NCBI GenBank assembly: GCA_032717465.1
Contig: JAVRFU010000174.1
Location: 111,554 to 175,553, forward strand
Length of the DNA: 64,000 nt
Reading direction: 5' to 3'
Origin: Coenobita brevimanus
Taxonomy: Eukaryota > Arthropoda > Malacostraca > Decapoda > Coenobitidae
The notes under the pieces were generated by a model that saw only the letters and a list, made by a program, of their open reading frames with translations, did not search any database and had not been told where the DNA came from. A program made the translations under genes and the position numbers. This document shows, one piece after another, positions 63,181 through 64,000 of this stretch. The first letter of the stretch is position 1, and each line of letters opens with the position of its first letter.

Positions 63181-63836
63181 CTAACACAGCCGCGACACTC
63201 TGGTCCCTGGAGGGAGTGACAGGGGCGTACGTCCTCTCTTAGCTCACTCGCGGTCCACACTGACTCCATTCACCACTGCGCTCCCTCGGCCCTCTCTCTA
63301 GACTTGGAGACTTGACGGCTAGGATGCTGGGTCGACATACATTTATAATCTTTCTTTTTGCCTTATCAACGTTCTCTGTCTCAACCAGAGTTTAGGACTG
63401 CTTACTTAATCCTTTGTCTTCACTTATATAACCACCAAACGTTTCACAATAAGGCAAGTTAATATTAAAAAGGAAAAACATAAAACTAACACATAAAGGT
63501 GGCTTTAGCTGAGCTTGAGAATAAATTGGTTTTGGGATAAATAATTACACTGAGAAAGAGTGTCTGAGAAAGAGGTGGATCTGATTAGTATGGTAATAAT
63601 GAGACAGCTTTGGGGTAGTCTATGGATAATTAAGATAGAAGATAAATAATAACTAAGAGAATAAATAGGAACTTCGATAATTATATGGTAAATGGGGGGT
63701 TTGTCTTAATATGGAAATAAATAAACAGGTTTGTGGGTTGGAGAAACAGAGGGCAGGACACACCAAACAAAACCTTGCTAGTTTTATCACGGGGTTCATC
63801 TCATCACTAAATAGCCTTAAACATGTCTCCCTAGCC

Positions 63837-63837
<1 letters not shown>
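63181..63837. other. Possible LTR or unassigned stretch
   Basis: Near 63205-63260 the words CTGGAGGGAGTGACAGGGGC and GTACGTCCTCTC loosely recall 58770-58830. No clear gene. Confidence 0.3.
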
Positions 63838-63872
<35 letters not shown>

Positions 63873-63975
63873 CAGGTAGGTAGGTAGGTAGGAAGACAGG
63901 CAGGCACGCAGGGACACACAGGTAAGTGGGTAGGTAATTAGGTAGGCAGACAGGCAGGTAAGCAGGTAGGCAAGT
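63838..63975 (+). repeat. (TG)n followed by (TAGG/CAGG)n
   Basis: About 15 TG units, then TAGGTAGGTAGGTAGG and irregular CAGG/TAGG tetramers to the end of the window. Confidence 0.9.
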
Positions 63976-64000
63976 TAGTCCATCCTAAACCTAAACTGAA

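Overview
This window is eukaryotic, most likely from an arthropod and probably a decapod crustacean. That placement is an inference from the crowded mix of APE-type LINEs with short-repeat tails, tRNA-derived SINEs, Penelope, mariner/Tc1/pogo, hAT and piggyBac relics, dense microsatellites and low coding density. There is no prokaryotic operon structure. Retroelements and DNA transposons nested in one another fill most of the sequence. The one probable host gene is a chain of small + strand exons with splice signals and matching phases: a MADF-domain exon (10903-11049), two acidic exons (14977-15179, 24201-24466), a basic exon (36196-36341) and possibly an upstream exon (8192-8372). As read here the chain carries two premature stops.

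0-24 kb: 3' ends of LINE family B ending in (GAT)n; a 5'-truncated LINE A with a target-site duplication (TSD); an inverted pair of mariner relics; several LINE C fragments; a pogo-type MITE with a LINE C inside it; two internally deleted Tigger elements; two LINE B copies, one split by a SINE with an 11-bp TSD; and a Tc1 relic. 24-34 kb: a nearly complete LINE A (endonuclease plus RT), a jockey-like 3' fragment with poly(A), a hAT element with a transposase C-terminus and internal tandem repeats, and an intact Penelope-like ORF (RT plus GIY-YIG) followed by a hammerhead-ribozyme-like core.

34-52 kb: SINE A copies that share their 3' tail with LINE A; a piggyBac-type TTAA element holding a SINE and a ~187-bp tandem array; a TIR element flanked by TATA; LINE D nested in LINE C with a 7-bp TSD; and several tRNA-like SINE families. 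52-64 kb: two large palindromes (731 bp and 574 bp) separated by a hAT MITE, the second made of two opposed Penelope termini each with a hammerhead core; an LTR-type Gag region on the minus strand; a two-ORF I/jockey-type LINE; and a second CCHC Gag on the plus strand.

SINEs A and B share a ~220-nt body but have different 3' modules. SINE A ends in the LINE A tail. SINE B carries an internal tRNA-like A/B box promoter and a GATG-type tail resembling LINE B. This looks like a modular SINE system that has swapped LINE partners. Element names A-F are local labels. All coordinates come from reading the sequence by eye, and ends without a stated TSD may be off by tens of bases.
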